Part shown: positions 27,353-36,544 of the stretch, piece after piece | Position numbering within the stretch: position 1 is the first letter of the stretch | Layout of the letters: every line of letters starts with the position of its first letter | Assembly: GCA_029250825.1 (NCBI GenBank) | Contig: JAQXEN010000061.1 | Location: 1 to 64,000, forward strand | Source of the DNA: Porticoccaceae bacterium | GTDB lineage: Bacteria > Pseudomonadota > Gammaproteobacteria > Pseudomonadales > Porticoccaceae | DNA: 64,000 bases | Direction of reading: 5' to 3' | Program-made: the position numbers and the translations under genes | The notes under the pieces: model-generated | Databases searched by the model: none | What the model was told of the DNA's origin: nothing | What the model saw: the letters and a program-made list of their open reading frames with translations, nothing else

Positions 27353-27466
27353 GGAGACTGCCAAGGTAAATTTTTCAGAAGAGTACCGGATAAATAGCCC
27401 ATAAAAAACGTTTTTAAACGACAATCCTCATAACAATCTAGAGAATAGTGGTTATAAGCCGTATAT

Positions 27467-27483
27467 CTGTAACTAAACTACAG
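27467..27483. promoter_or_regulatory. Inverted repeat upstream of acnB
   Basis: CTGTA-ACTAAAC-TACAG, a 17-base perfect dyad with a 7-base centre, sits 79 bases before the acnB start in the divergent trmK-acnB region. A dimeric repressor or activator site is possible; no known consensus is recognised. Confidence 0.35.
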
Positions 27484-27561
27484 AATAACGTACAATTGCG
27501 CGCTTAAATCAGGACCCTCCACAGTCCTAAAAATCATCCCAGATCAAAGGAGAAGCACCCC

Positions 27562-30183
27562 GTGCTAGAAGCCTATCGCGCCCATGTCGCAGAACGAGCA
27601 TTAGAAAACATTCCCGCCAAACCACTGGATCCAGAATGGACTGCAGGGTTAGTAGAGTTATTGAAGAACCCACCAGCCGGCGAAGAAGCATTTCTACTCG
27701 ATCTGATTGCCAACCGCGTACCTCCCGGCGTTGATGAAGCCGCCTATGTTAAGGCGAGCTTTTTAACCGCGCTGGTGAATGGCGAAGCTTCCTCACCGAT
27801 TATTGATCGCAGCGCTGCGGTCACCCTGCTGGGCAATATGCACGGCGGGTATAACGTAGCCACACTGGTCGCACTGCTTGATGATGCTGAGCTGGCCAGC
27901 CAAGCTGCTGAAGAATTGAAAAGCACATTGCTCGTATTTGATGCCTTCCATGATGTGGCGGAAAAAGCCGATGGTGGCAACGCCAATGCCAAAGCGGTAA
28001 TGCAATCATGGGCCAATGCGGAATGGTTTACCGCCAATGACGCAGTGCCCGAGAGCATCAAAGTAGCCGTATTTAAAGCTACTGGTGAAATCAATACCGA
28101 TGACCTCAGCCCGGCACAGGATGCCTGGTCGCGTCCCGATATTCCGTTGCACGCCCGCGCCATGTTTAAAATGACTCGCGATGGTATGCACCCAGAAGAG
28201 CATGGTGTTGTTGGCCCCATGACCCAGATCGAAGAGTTAAAAGCCCGCGGCCTGCCAGTTGCCTTTATCGGCGATGTGGTTGGAACCGGCTCCTCTCGTA
28301 AGTCAGCTACAAACTCCGTCCTCTGGTTCTTCGGTGAAGATATGCCCGGCGTACCCAACAAGCGCTCTGGCGGTATCTGCTTCGGTAGCAAAGTCGCCCC
28401 GATCTTCTTCAATACAATGGAAGATGCTGGCGCCCTGGTTTTTGAAGCCCCAGTGGACAATATTGCCAATGGCGACGTGATCACAATCTATCCTTACGAG
28501 GGCAAGATTCTCAACGAAGCTGGTGATGTGGTTTCCGAGTTTGAACACAAATCAGAGGTTATCCTCGATGAAGTTCAAGCCGATGGCCGTATCAACCTGA
28601 TTATTGGTCGCGGTCTCACTCAGCGTGCTCGCGAGCACATGGGTCTGCCACCTTCAGACGTATTCCGTCACCCAACAGCACCGATTCAATCTGATGCGGG
28701 CTACACACTGGCACAGAAAATGGTCGGTAAAGCCTGTGGCACCGACGGCATTCGCCCCGGCACCTACTGCGAGCCAAAGATGACTACTGTGGGCTCACAG
28801 GACACCACTGGTCCAATGACCCGAGACGAACTGAAAGATCTAGCTTGCCTCGGCTTCTCAACTGATCTGGTAATGCAGTCTTTCTGTCACACAGCGGCCT
28901 ACCCTAAGCCTGTTGATATCTCTACCCAGCACAGCCTGCCTGACTTTATTATGAACCGTGGCGGTGTTTCTCTGCGTCCTGGTGATGGCATTATTCACAG
29001 CTGGCTGAACCGTATGTTGCTGCCAGATACTGTGGGTACTGGCGGTGATTCACACACAAGATTCCCTATGGGTATTTCATTCCCCGGCGGTTCTGGTCTG
29101 GTTGCCTTTGCCGCAGCGACCGGCGTTATGCCATTGGATATGCCTGAGTCTGTACTAGTGCGCTTTAAAGGCAAAATGCAGCCCGGTATTACACTGCGGG
29201 ATCTGGTGCATGCGATCCCTTACTACGGCATCAAAGAAGGTTTGCTGACTGTAGAGAAGAAAGGCAAAAAGAACTTCTTCAGTGGCCGCATTCTGGAAAT
29301 TGAAGGCGAAGGAATTGAAGGCCTTACCGTGGAGCAGGCATTTGAATTATCTGACGCCTCTGCCGAACGTTCAGCTGCTGGCTGTACCATTAAACTGGGT
29401 GAAGACTCAGTGGCCGAGTACCTGCGTTCCAATGCCACACTACTGCGTTGGATGATTGCCGAAGGCTATGGCGATGTGCGCACACTAGAGAGACGCGTTC
29501 GCAAAATGGAAGAGTGGTTGGCAGAACCCACTTTGATGTCAGCGGATGCCGATGCTGAATATGCCGCTGTGATTGAAATTGATCTGGCCGATATTAAAGA
29601 ACCCATCGTTTGCTGCCCCAACGATCCTGATGACGCCAAACTGTTATCAGACGTTGCTGGCGACAAGGTAGACGAAATCTTTATCGGTTCCTGCATGACC
29701 AACATCGGTCACTTCCGCGCTGCGGGTAAGCTTCTAGACGAAGCCGGTTCAGTAGATTCCAGATTCTGGATCTGCCCTCCGACACGTATGGATGCGCACA
29801 CTCTCATGGAAGAAGGCTACTACAATATCTACGGTAAAGTCGGTGCTCGCACAGAGATGCCAGGCTGTTCACTGTGCATGGGTAACCAGGCACGAGTGCT
29901 TGCCGGTGCGACCGTACTCTCCACTTCGACTCGCAACTTCCCCAACCGTCTGGGGGATGGCGCCAATGTTTATCTCACCTCAGCCGAGCTTGCATCGGTC
30001 GGTGGTATTTTAGGTCGACTGCCAACAGTCGCCGAGTATATGGAATACGCCAGCAAGATTGATTCAATGTCTGCAGAGGTTTATAGCTACATGAACTTCG
30101 ATCAGATCGAGTCGTTTCAGAAGTCCGCTGAGGAAGGCAAGTTGATTGCTGCGCAGCAGATTGTTGAGGTGACAACTCAGTAG
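27562..30183 (+). CDS. acnB: Aconitate hydratase B (bifunctional with 2-methylisocitrate dehydratase)
   Basis: 873 residues, close to E. coli AcnB (865). Starts at GTG 27562, with AAAGGAG eight or nine bases upstream. AcnB domain order is visible: HEAT-like N-terminal domain, the swivel domain (GDVVGTGSSRKSATNS), then the catalytic domains with cluster ligands in GSCMTNIGHF and GCSLCMGNQ. Converts citrate to isocitrate in the TCA cycle. Followed by a terminator at 30241. Confidence 0.97.
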   Translation: MLEAYRAHVAERALENIPAKPLDPEWTAGLVELLKNPPAGEEAFLLDLIANRVPPGVDEAAYVKASFLTALVNGEASSPIIDRSAAVTLLGNMHGGYNVATLVALLDDAELASQAAEELKSTLLVFDAFHDVAEKADGGNANAKAVMQSWANAEWFTANDAVPESIKVAVFKATGEINTDDLSPAQDAWSRPDIPLHARAMFKMTRDGMHPEEHGVVGPMTQIEELKARGLPVAFIGDVVGTGSSRKSATNSVLWFFGEDMPGVPNKRSGGICFGSKVAPIFFNTMEDAGALVFEAPVDNIANGDVITIYPYEGKILNEAGDVVSEFEHKSEVILDEVQADGRINLIIGRGLTQRAREHMGLPPSDVFRHPTAPIQSDAGYTLAQKMVGKACGTDGIRPGTYCEPKMTTVGSQDTTGPMTRDELKDLACLGFSTDLVMQSFCHTAAYPKPVDISTQHSLPDFIMNRGGVSLRPGDGIIHSWLNRMLLPDTVGTGGDSHTRFPMGISFPGGSGLVAFAAATGVMPLDMPESVLVRFKGKMQPGITLRDLVHAIPYYGIKEGLLTVEKKGKKNFFSGRILEIEGEGIEGLTVEQAFELSDASAERSAAGCTIKLGEDSVAEYLRSNATLLRWMIAEGYGDVRTLERRVRKMEEWLAEPTLMSADADAEYAAVIEIDLADIKEPIVCCPNDPDDAKLLSDVAGDKVDEIFIGSCMTNIGHFRAAGKLLDEAGSVDSRFWICPPTRMDAHTLMEEGYYNIYGKVGARTEMPGCSLCMGNQARVLAGATVLSTSTRNFPNRLGDGANVYLTSAELASVGGILGRLPTVAEYMEYASKIDSMSAEVYSYMNFDQIESFQKSAEEGKLIAAQQIVEVTTQ

Positions 30184-30185
30184 AG

Positions 30186-30215
30186 TTGTCATTCTGATAG
30201 AAGTCGAAGGATCTC
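30186..30215. repeat. Single dispersed element F (TTGTCATTCTGA to GGATCTC)
   Basis: One half-element in the GTCAT to GATCTC orientation directly after the acnB stop, before its terminator. Same family as elements A-E and G, type with TCGAAGGATCTC. Confidence 0.8.
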
Positions 30216-30240
30216 CATCAGGTGCTTAGCGTAAGAAATA

Positions 30241-30270
30241 AAAAACCCCGCTTCTGCGGGGTTTTTTATT
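30241..30270 (+). terminator. Rho-independent terminator of acnB
   Basis: CCCCGC (30246-30251) and GCGGGG (30256-30261) around a TTCT loop, with A5 before and T6 after. The A/T flanks make it usable in both directions. Confidence 0.95.
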
Positions 30271-30356
30271 TCACATGTTTTTTAGGCCCTCACTGTACTT
30301 TAGACAATTCATAATCTAGGGTTATAAAATTCGCATTATCGTCTCAAGGGTCATGG

Positions 30357-31223
30357 ATGATTCTACAAAAGATAAGCAACAAATTAAAACGAGTAACCGC
30401 CTCTAACTACTTTTGGCCTATCTATTGCGCTATTCTTATCACTCTCTTTTGGGCTGCATGGGCCCCCGGGTTGTGGTCTTTGTTTTCATCTCCCGGCCAA
30501 ATTGGTGATTCATACGGCGGATTTACAGCACTGGTTACTGGATTATCACTCGTAGGCATAGCCCTGAACCTTTACTATCAGAGAAAAGATACAGACACAC
30601 AGGTAAAAATGTTAAGTCAACAGCTTAGCGAGGCTAAAGAATCAAAAGATGCCTTAGCTCATCAAGTCATTGAGACCGAACGACTATCGAAAATCACTGC
30701 ACTTCACTCCAAGTTAACGTTTTTTTCACAGCCCAGTATCGCAGGTTCAAGCTTAATACAAAATTCAATTAGCGTTGAAATGTATGAGCATGACGTAGGA
30801 ACTGAAGTTAAAAGGCTTATCTCTGCAATTGATCAACTGACTGGGTACAGAGGTAAACGCATCGTGAATATAAATATGGGGCAATATGATGTATGCAGAG
30901 TATGGTGCACGGATATACCCTATCCCAAAATTAAAATCACACCTCTAGATATAACTAACCACCAGGTATCAATCAGAGTCGAGTTTCCGCCAGGCTACCA
31001 GTATGAACTTTTACGTGTCAATGAAATTCACCCGGGTGAACTGTTTAGCCATGGGCCAGACCAGAGTAAGAACAAAATAGGTGAAAGCCTCACCTTAACC
31101 GGGGAAGATCAGCTTCATTTTAACCTCTCCATGGATTGGGGCCTTTTACCTCACAGTAAAAACTATGACATAACCTTTCGCAGTGCGCCGCACATTAATT
31201 CATCATGCATAGTTGATCAATGA
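30357..31223 (+). CDS. Membrane protein resembling putative phage abortive-infection (AbiC-like) proteins
   Basis: 288 residues; AAGGG lies about eight bases before the ATG. Two N-terminal membrane helices (about 19-41 and 53-73) flank a loop with GQIGDSYGGFTALVTGLSLV. That is close to the (G)TFGDxFGAxxALFSGLAF motif I know from putative AbiC proteins (putAbiC, PF16872). A coiled coil follows (about 76-110, MLSQQLSEAKESKDALAHQ). The C-terminal half (about 180-288) is beta-rich and unrecognised. Base use is visibly more AT-rich than acnB and recQ on either side. It stands alone between two dispersed elements. Defence function is inference. Confidence 0.55.
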   Translation: MILQKISNKLKRVTASNYFWPIYCAILITLFWAAWAPGLWSLFSSPGQIGDSYGGFTALVTGLSLVGIALNLYYQRKDTDTQVKMLSQQLSEAKESKDALAHQVIETERLSKITALHSKLTFFSQPSIAGSSLIQNSISVEMYEHDVGTEVKRLISAIDQLTGYRGKRIVNINMGQYDVCRVWCTDIPYPKIKITPLDITNHQVSIRVEFPPGYQYELLRVNEIHPGELFSHGPDQSKNKIGESLTLTGEDQLHFNLSMDWGLLPHSKNYDITFRSAPHINSSCIVDQ

Positions 31224-31282
31224 TGGTCCAACATAGGACTCAATCGGAGGCAAGTGGTTAAAGTGACGGTGTATAAAAAACC

Positions 31283-31316
31283 GTCATCCCGACAGAGCGC
31301 AGCGACGAGGGATCTC
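31283..31316. repeat. Single dispersed element G (GTCATCCCGACAG to GAGGGATCTC)
   Basis: Its first 33 bases are identical to the right element of composite A at 16265-16297. It lies between the AbiC-like gene and recQ, which converge here. Confidence 0.9.
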
Positions 31317-31326
31317 AAAAGCCAAT

Positions 31327-33165
31327 CTACCGCGCCTTCGCATAACGGCAAATTATCTCAATAAAATCCGCGCCATACTTTTCCAACTTGCTGTCGCCCA
31401 CCCCAGTTAAGGTCAATAACTCCGACCCAGACATGGGCATCACATCCAACATCTCTTTCAGTGTGGCGTCATGAAAAATCACATAGGGCGGCACATTATG
31501 CTCTTCGGCGAGATACTTGCGACACTCCCGCAACTCATCCCATAACTCTTGATCTTCCGGCACAATCTGCACTTTGCCCGCCGACTTCTTACCACCACCT
31601 TTGCCGCCTTTCAAAGATGGCGCCTTCACTTCCTCTTTGCGTAGATGCAGCTCTTGCTCGCCCTTCAATACGGGTCTACAGAGATCAGTTAGCTGCAGTG
31701 CACTATAACCCTCTAGATCCACCCGCAAAAAACCACGCACCACCAACTGACGAATCACCGAGCGCCACTGAGCTTCATGGGTATCTCTGCCAATACCAAA
31801 GGTACTGAGCTGCTGATGGCCATGCTGCAGCACCTTTTCATTTTCTTTGCCCTGCAACACATCCATCACATGCACCAGACCAAAACGCTGCCCGGTGCGA
31901 TAGACGCAGGACAACACCTTCTGTGCAGCTTCCGTAGCATCCCAAGTCTCTGGGGGCAGCTGACAGTTATCGCAGTTGCCACATTGATTGGGGGCCTCAT
32001 CGGCAAAGTAACTCAATAACACTTTGCGGCGACAGCTGGTGACTTCACAGAGACCCAACATGGCATCGAGCTTATGGCGCTCGGCGCGTTTAAATTGCTC
32101 GGAGCCATCGGAACCCTGGGCCATCTGTTGCAGGCGCACAACATCTTGCAGACCATAGACCATCCAGGCATCCGCAGACTGGCCATCGCGCCCTGCTCGA
32201 CCGGTTTCCTGATAATAGGCTTCAATGCTCTTAGGGAGATCCAGATGGGCCACAAAGCGCACATCCGGCTTGTCGATACCCATACCAAAGGCAATGGTGG
32301 CGACAATAATCACTCCATCTTCCCTCAGAAATCGATTCTGATGAGTCTGTCTTAGCTGAGCGGGCAGTCCGGCATGATAAGGCAAGGCCTTGTAGCCCTG
32401 TTGGCTCAGCCACTCGGCGGTATCTTCAACTTTTTTCCTGGACAGACAATAGACAATGCCGGCCTCGGTTTTGCGCTGCTGTAAAAATGCCAACAGCTGC
32501 TTTTTAGGAGTGGTTTTATTGGCGATTGCATACCGTATATTAGGGCGATCAAAGCCGCTCACATAGGACTTGGCATCCCCCAGAGAGAGTCGCTCAATAA
32601 TCTCATTGCGCGTGCGAATATCCGCGGTGGCAGTGAGCGCGATACGGGGTATCGCCGAGAAACGCTCGGCAAGTAGGCTTAGGGACAGATAGTCAGATCG
32701 AAAATCATGGCCCCACTGGGAGACACAGTGGGCCTCATCAATGGCAAACAGAGCTAATCTGCAGCGCCCCAACATATCTAGCACATAGGGCTGAATCAAT
32801 CTCTCAGGTGCGATGTAGAGCAGATCCAATTGTCCTGCCATTAGCTGCTGTTCTATCTCATTTTGCTCACTGTGGGACAGACTGGAATTTAAGAATGCCG
32901 CTTTAACCCCAAGCTGCTGCATAGCACCCACCTGATCTTGCATCAGAGCAATTAGGGGCGAAATAATAATACCCACGCCATCTCTCAGTAGAGAGGGAAT
33001 CTGATAACAGAGGGACTTGCCGCCGCCGGTGGGCATTAAAACTAGGGCATTATTACCTTCAGCCACATGCTCGATAATATCCGCCTGATGGCCACGAAAG
33101 CTGTCATAACCATATAGGCTGTTTAAGATCTTGAGTGCTTTTTCGGTCATGTTGCTCTTAGTCAT
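31327..33165 (-). CDS. recQ: ATP-dependent DNA helicase RecQ
   Basis: 612 residues, normal length. Walker [20 protein letters not shown] box [17 protein letters not shown], motif VI region [11 protein letters not shown], the RQC zinc site ([17 protein letters not shown]) and a C-terminal HRDC domain ([19 protein letters not shown]). Unwinds duplex 3'-5' in RecF-pathway repair. An alternative ATG five codons downstream exists. Confidence 0.97.
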   Translation of the reverse strand: MTKSNMTEKALKILNSLYGYDSFRGHQADIIEHVAEGNNALVLMPTGGGKSLCYQIPSLLRDGVGIIISPLIALMQDQVGAMQQLGVKAAFLNSSLSHSEQNEIEQQLMAGQLDLLYIAPERLIQPYVLDMLGRCRLALFAIDEAHCVSQWGHDFRSDYLSLSLLAERFSAIPRIALTATADIRTRNEIIERLSLGDAKSYVSGFDRPNIRYAIANKTTPKKQLLAFLQQRKTEAGIVYCLSRKKVEDTAEWLSQQGYKALPYHAGLPAQLRQTHQNRFLREDGVIIVATIAFGMGIDKPDVRFVAHLDLPKSIEAYYQETGRAGRDGQSADAWMVYGLQDVVRLQQMAQGSDGSEQFKRAERHKLDAMLGLCEVTSCRRKVLLSYFADEAPNQCGNCDNCQLPPETWDATEAAQKVLSCVYRTGQRFGLVHVMDVLQGKENEKVLQHGHQQLSTFGIGRDTHEAQWRSVIRQLVVRGFLRVDLEGYSALQLTDLCRPVLKGEQELHLRKEEVKAPSLKGGKGGGKKSAGKVQIVPEDQELWDELRECRKYLAEEHNVPPYVIFHDATLKEMLDVMPMSGSELLTLTGVGDSKLEKYGADFIEIICRYAKAR

Positions 33166-33493
33166 TTATGTGAAAGCGAAGGATGACCACAGCCGCCACT
33201 TGGCCACCGCAGAACCGGCACGATTGTATAGGGCCAGGCACAATGTGGCCAACCATTACCATCCACTGTGGTGAACAATCGACAAAAATTACCTAGAAAA
33301 AACAGCTAACAAAAACCGTCTGCCATTGGCACCTATTCTGCAATCCCCAGCGGTCATAAAAAAACCAGCCCGCCACAGTCGAGGGTTTGCTTTTGCGCCC
33401 TCCACTGGTTATCGTCAATCAATAAAAACAAGATTTATTTAATTTCAAATCAAAGCTTAAAAATAACCATAAATAACAATAAGCGAACCTACC
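33166..33493. other. Divergent intergenic region recQ / adh
   Basis: 328 bases with no gene. The right part (33420-33490) is very AT-rich (AAATTTCAAATCAAAGC, AATAACCATAAATAAC) and probably holds the adh promoter; no clear Shine-Dalgarno precedes the adh ATG. No dispersed element or terminator is seen. Confidence 0.5.
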
Positions 33494-34513
33494 ATGAGTA
33501 CTGCAAAATCGATTAATGCCTACGCTATTTTGGAGCCAGGCGGACAGTTTGAACCCCATACTTATAGCGTTGAAGACCTCAAGAATAATGAAGTTGAGAT
33601 GGACGTTCTTCACTCTGGTATCTGCCACAGCGATTTAAGTATGGTAGATAACGAATGGGGGCTGACAAAATATCCTCTGGTCGCAGGCCACGAAATTATC
33701 GGCAAAATTACGGCTAAGGGTGCCGATGTATACGGCCTAGAGCCGGGCACAGTTGTGGGTCTCGGCTGGCATAGCGGCTACTGCGGTCACTGTCATCCCT
33801 GTAAAACTGGGGATCAAAATCTCTGCCCTAGCGCTGTGCGCACCATTATTGGACACAATGGCGGTTTCGCCGACAAGGTGCGAGCTCAGGCATCCAGTGT
33901 TGTGGTGATTCCCGAAGGCATGGATCCTGTCTCCGCTGGCCCGCTTCTCTGTGCCGGTATCACCGTGTTTAACCCCATTGTTCAGTTTGGTATCAAGTCC
34001 ACTGACAAGGTTGCGGTGATTGGTATTGGTGGCCTTGGTCATCTGGCCCTGCAGTTTTTAAATGCCTGGGGCTGTGAGGTAACCGCCTTTACCTCTAGCG
34101 ATTCTAAGCAGCAGGAGGCGCTGGATTTGGGTGCTCACAAGACTTTAAATTCACGTGACCCTGGGGCAATTAAAAACGCCGCCAGTTCCTTCGATTTTAT
34201 TATCTCTACGGTCAACGTTAAGTTGGAGTGGAATCTTTATCTTAATGCCCTGAAACCCAAGGGTCGGTTGCACTTTGTTGGCGCCATCACGGCCCCTCTG
34301 GATATCAGTATGTTTCCGCTGATGCTCGGTCAGCGCGAGGTGTCAGGCTCCCCAGTGGGCAGTCCTGCGACTATAGAAACCATGTTAGATTTTGCCAATT
34401 TGCACAATATTAAACCGCAGATTGAGCGTTTCCCCATGACCGAGATTAATAAGGCATTTGCCCATTTAAAGACCGGCGATGCGCGCTATCGAATTGTGCT
34501 GTCGAACGATTGA
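33494..34513 (+). CDS. Zinc-dependent NAD(P)-alcohol dehydrogenase (YahK/cinnamyl-alcohol type)
   Basis: 339 residues. Catalytic zinc site: HSGICHSDLSM and VAGHEIIG; structural zinc cysteines in YCGHCHPCKTGDQNLC; Rossmann motif AVIGIGGLGHLALQF. Length and lack of insertions match the broad-specificity aldehyde reductases of the YahK group. Probably reduces aldehydes with NADPH; substrate unknown. A terminator at 34564 follows. Confidence 0.9.
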   Translation: MSTAKSINAYAILEPGGQFEPHTYSVEDLKNNEVEMDVLHSGICHSDLSMVDNEWGLTKYPLVAGHEIIGKITAKGADVYGLEPGTVVGLGWHSGYCGHCHPCKTGDQNLCPSAVRTIIGHNGGFADKVRAQASSVVVIPEGMDPVSAGPLLCAGITVFNPIVQFGIKSTDKVAVIGIGGLGHLALQFLNAWGCEVTAFTSSDSKQQEALDLGAHKTLNSRDPGAIKNAASSFDFIISTVNVKLEWNLYLNALKPKGRLHFVGAITAPLDISMFPLMLGQREVSGSPVGSPATIETMLDFANLHNIKPQIERFPMTEINKAFAHLKTGDARYRIVLSND

Positions 34514-34563
34514 TCCTCGCTGGCGTAAAGACTAAATAATCACAAAGAGTCCAAGTGACAAAT

Positions 34564-34594
34564 AAAAAAGGGTCTGCAACTGCAGACCCTTTTT
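34564..34594. terminator. Bidirectional Rho-independent terminator between adh and the quinone-reductase gene
   Basis: GGGTCTGC (34570-34577) and GCAGACCC (34582-34589) around an AACT loop, with A6 on the left and T5 on the right. It serves convergent genes ending at 34513 (plus) and 34619 (minus). Confidence 0.95.
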
Positions 34595-34618
34595 GTGTGA
34601 CCCTGTATCAGCAGGCTG

Positions 34619-35596
34619 TTAGGCCATAGACAGAATAACCTTACCCTTGGCGCGGCGCTCTGAAATAGAGGCAAAGGCATCTTTATAATCAGCCAGTGGA
34701 TAGACCTCTGTGACCAGTGGTGAAAACTGGCCGCCATCGATCATGGCAATCAACTCATCAAAGTTATTACGTGACTCCAATGGGAATCTCGCGGCCCAAG
34801 CACCCCAGAAAACGCCGACTAAGGAAGCACCCTTTAACAAACAAAGATTAAGCGGGATCTTAGGAATCGGGCCAGAGGCAAAGCCAATCACCAAGAAACG
34901 GCCATCCCAGGCAATCGCTCTAAAGGCTTGCTCCGAAAAGTCACCGCCGACGGGATCATAGATAACATCTGCACCCTTGCCACCGGTGAGCTCTTTGACT
35001 TTATCTTTAAGGTTTTCAGTACTGTAGTTAATACGCAAATCAGCACCCGCTTCACAGGCAAAATCCAACTTTTCTTCGGTGCTGGCTGCCGCGATAACCG
35101 TCGCACCCATAGCCTTAGCGATTTGGATAGTGGCAATACCGACGCCGCCAGCTGCACCCAATACCAGCAGTGTTTCGCCGGGCTGTATTTTAGCCTGCTG
35201 CTTTAAGGCGTAATAAGAAGTGCCGTAAGTAATCGCAAAACCGGCAGCCTGTTCAAAAGACATGGTCTCGCCCATGGCAAAAGCGCCGTGCTCAGAACCC
35301 ACACATTGCTCGGCAAAACCACCGATCTGAACGGTAGAAACCACTTTGTCGCCAACTTTGCGGCTGGTTACGCCCTCGCCTACAGCAGTGACAATACCCG
35401 CTACTTCACCACCGGGAACAAAGGGTAGCTCCGGTTTAAATTGATACTTGCCCTGAACCGTTAAGACATCGGGAAAGTTAACGCCAGCAGCTTTGATATC
35501 AACCAGAATCTCGCCTTTACCTGGGGTGGGTACCGGGCGCTCTTCAAGTGCCAAATTTTCAGTTGGCCCGAACTCGTTACAGACTAATGCTTTCAT
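34619..35596 (-). CDS. NADPH:quinone oxidoreductase-family (MDR) protein
   Basis: 325 residues, zinc-free medium-chain reductase. MKALVCNEFGPTENLALEER, AAGVNFPDVLTVQGKYQ, PGGEVAGIVTAVGEGV and the NADPH-binding VLGAAGGVGIATIQIAKAMG are typical of QOR/acryloyl-CoA-reductase-like enzymes. It is the last gene of the acyl-CoA dehydrogenase cluster on this strand, 24 bases after the SDR gene, suggesting an enoyl-CoA or quinone substrate from fatty-acid breakdown. Confidence 0.88.
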   Translation of the reverse strand: MKALVCNEFGPTENLALEERPVPTPGKGEILVDIKAAGVNFPDVLTVQGKYQFKPELPFVPGGEVAGIVTAVGEGVTSRKVGDKVVSTVQIGGFAEQCVGSEHGAFAMGETMSFEQAAGFAITYGTSYYALKQQAKIQPGETLLVLGAAGGVGIATIQIAKAMGATVIAAASTEEKLDFACEAGADLRINYSTENLKDKVKELTGGKGADVIYDPVGGDFSEQAFRAIAWDGRFLVIGFASGPIPKIPLNLCLLKGASLVGVFWGAWAARFPLESRNNFDELIAMIDGGQFSPLVTEVYPLADYKDAFASISERRAKGKVILSMA

Positions 35597-35620
35597 AATA
35601 TTGCCCTGCTTAATTTATTA

Positions 35621-36535
35621 TTATTTTTCAGCCAAGTAATCGACGGCTTTTGCAATAAACTTATTGGTCTGCTGGAAACCGCCTACTAGAACCTGCTGAC
35701 CATCAGCGTTGTCGATAGCTTCGATTTGCGCACGGACATTCTCTGGTGTTTGCAGTTCTGGCGGCAGATAAATACCCTGGGTCTCATAGATCTGCGTGCG
35801 AGCATAACCACCCGCACCGGCACATAAAATCGAGCGATTGGGTGAATCTGCATCGCAGAGAGTCAACAGACCAGCGGTCACCGACTCTACAGTCATAAGC
35901 TCAGAATGCTCTTCCGTGATCAATCCCTCAAGCATGCGAGTACCGGCAGTAGGAGACAGGCAATTGACCTTCACATTGTACTTATCACCCTCTATACAGA
36001 GAGTATTCATCAAACCCACCACGGCCATTTTTGCAGCGCCATAGTTTGCCTGACCGAAGTTGCCGTACATGCCGCTAGAGGATGTGGTCATCACAATACG
36101 ACCGTAACCCTGCTCGCGCATCAGTGCCCAAACCGCTTTTGAACAGTTGGCTGAGCCCATCAGGTGAACATCCACAACCAGCTGGAAATCATCCATGCCC
36201 ATTTTGACAAAGCTCTTGTCCCGCAGGATGCCGGCGTTGTTGACCAGGATATCGACCCGGCCCCACTTCGCCACAGCCTGAGCAACCATGGCTTCAACTT
36301 CATCCATTTTTGCCACATTGGCACCGTTGGCAATCGCTTCGCCGCCGGCGGCTTCAATCATGGCAACGGTTTCCAGTGCCGCAGCACTGGATACGCCATC
36401 ACCGTTCACTGATCCACCAAGATCATTCACCACTACCTTGGCACCACGTGCAGCCAGTGCCAATGCATGGGAGCGGCCTAAACCATTGCCTGAACCTGTA
36501 ACTATGGCAACCTGATCGTCATATCTTATCGTCAT
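35621..36535 (-). CDS. Short-chain dehydrogenase, (3R)-hydroxyacyl-CoA dehydrogenase (MFE-2) type
   Basis: 304 residues. NAD site VTGSGNGLGRSHALALA, the long NDLGGSVNGDG loop characteristic of peroxisomal multifunctional enzyme 2 dehydrogenase domains, NNAG, Ser in TTSSSGMYGNFGQ and catalytic YGAAK. Probably oxidises (3R)-hydroxyacyl-CoA. It lies between the ACAD11-like gene (9-base gap) and the quinone-reductase-like gene in one operon. Confidence 0.88.
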   Translation of the reverse strand: MTIRYDDQVAIVTGSGNGLGRSHALALAARGAKVVVNDLGGSVNGDGVSSAAALETVAMIEAAGGEAIANGANVAKMDEVEAMVAQAVAKWGRVDILVNNAGILRDKSFVKMGMDDFQLVVDVHLMGSANCSKAVWALMREQGYGRIVMTTSSSGMYGNFGQANYGAAKMAVVGLMNTLCIEGDKYNVKVNCLSPTAGTRMLEGLITEEHSELMTVESVTAGLLTLCDADSPNRSILCAGAGGYARTQIYETQGIYLPPELQTPENVRAQIEAIDNADGQQVLVGGFQQTNKFIAKAVDYLAEK

Positions 36536-36544
36536 GCTATTTCC

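Noticed and set aside
30241-30270. Dispersed element or riboswitch at the acnB 3' end
   Set aside because: The structure is a standard stem-loop with A/T flanks, fully explained as an intrinsic terminator.
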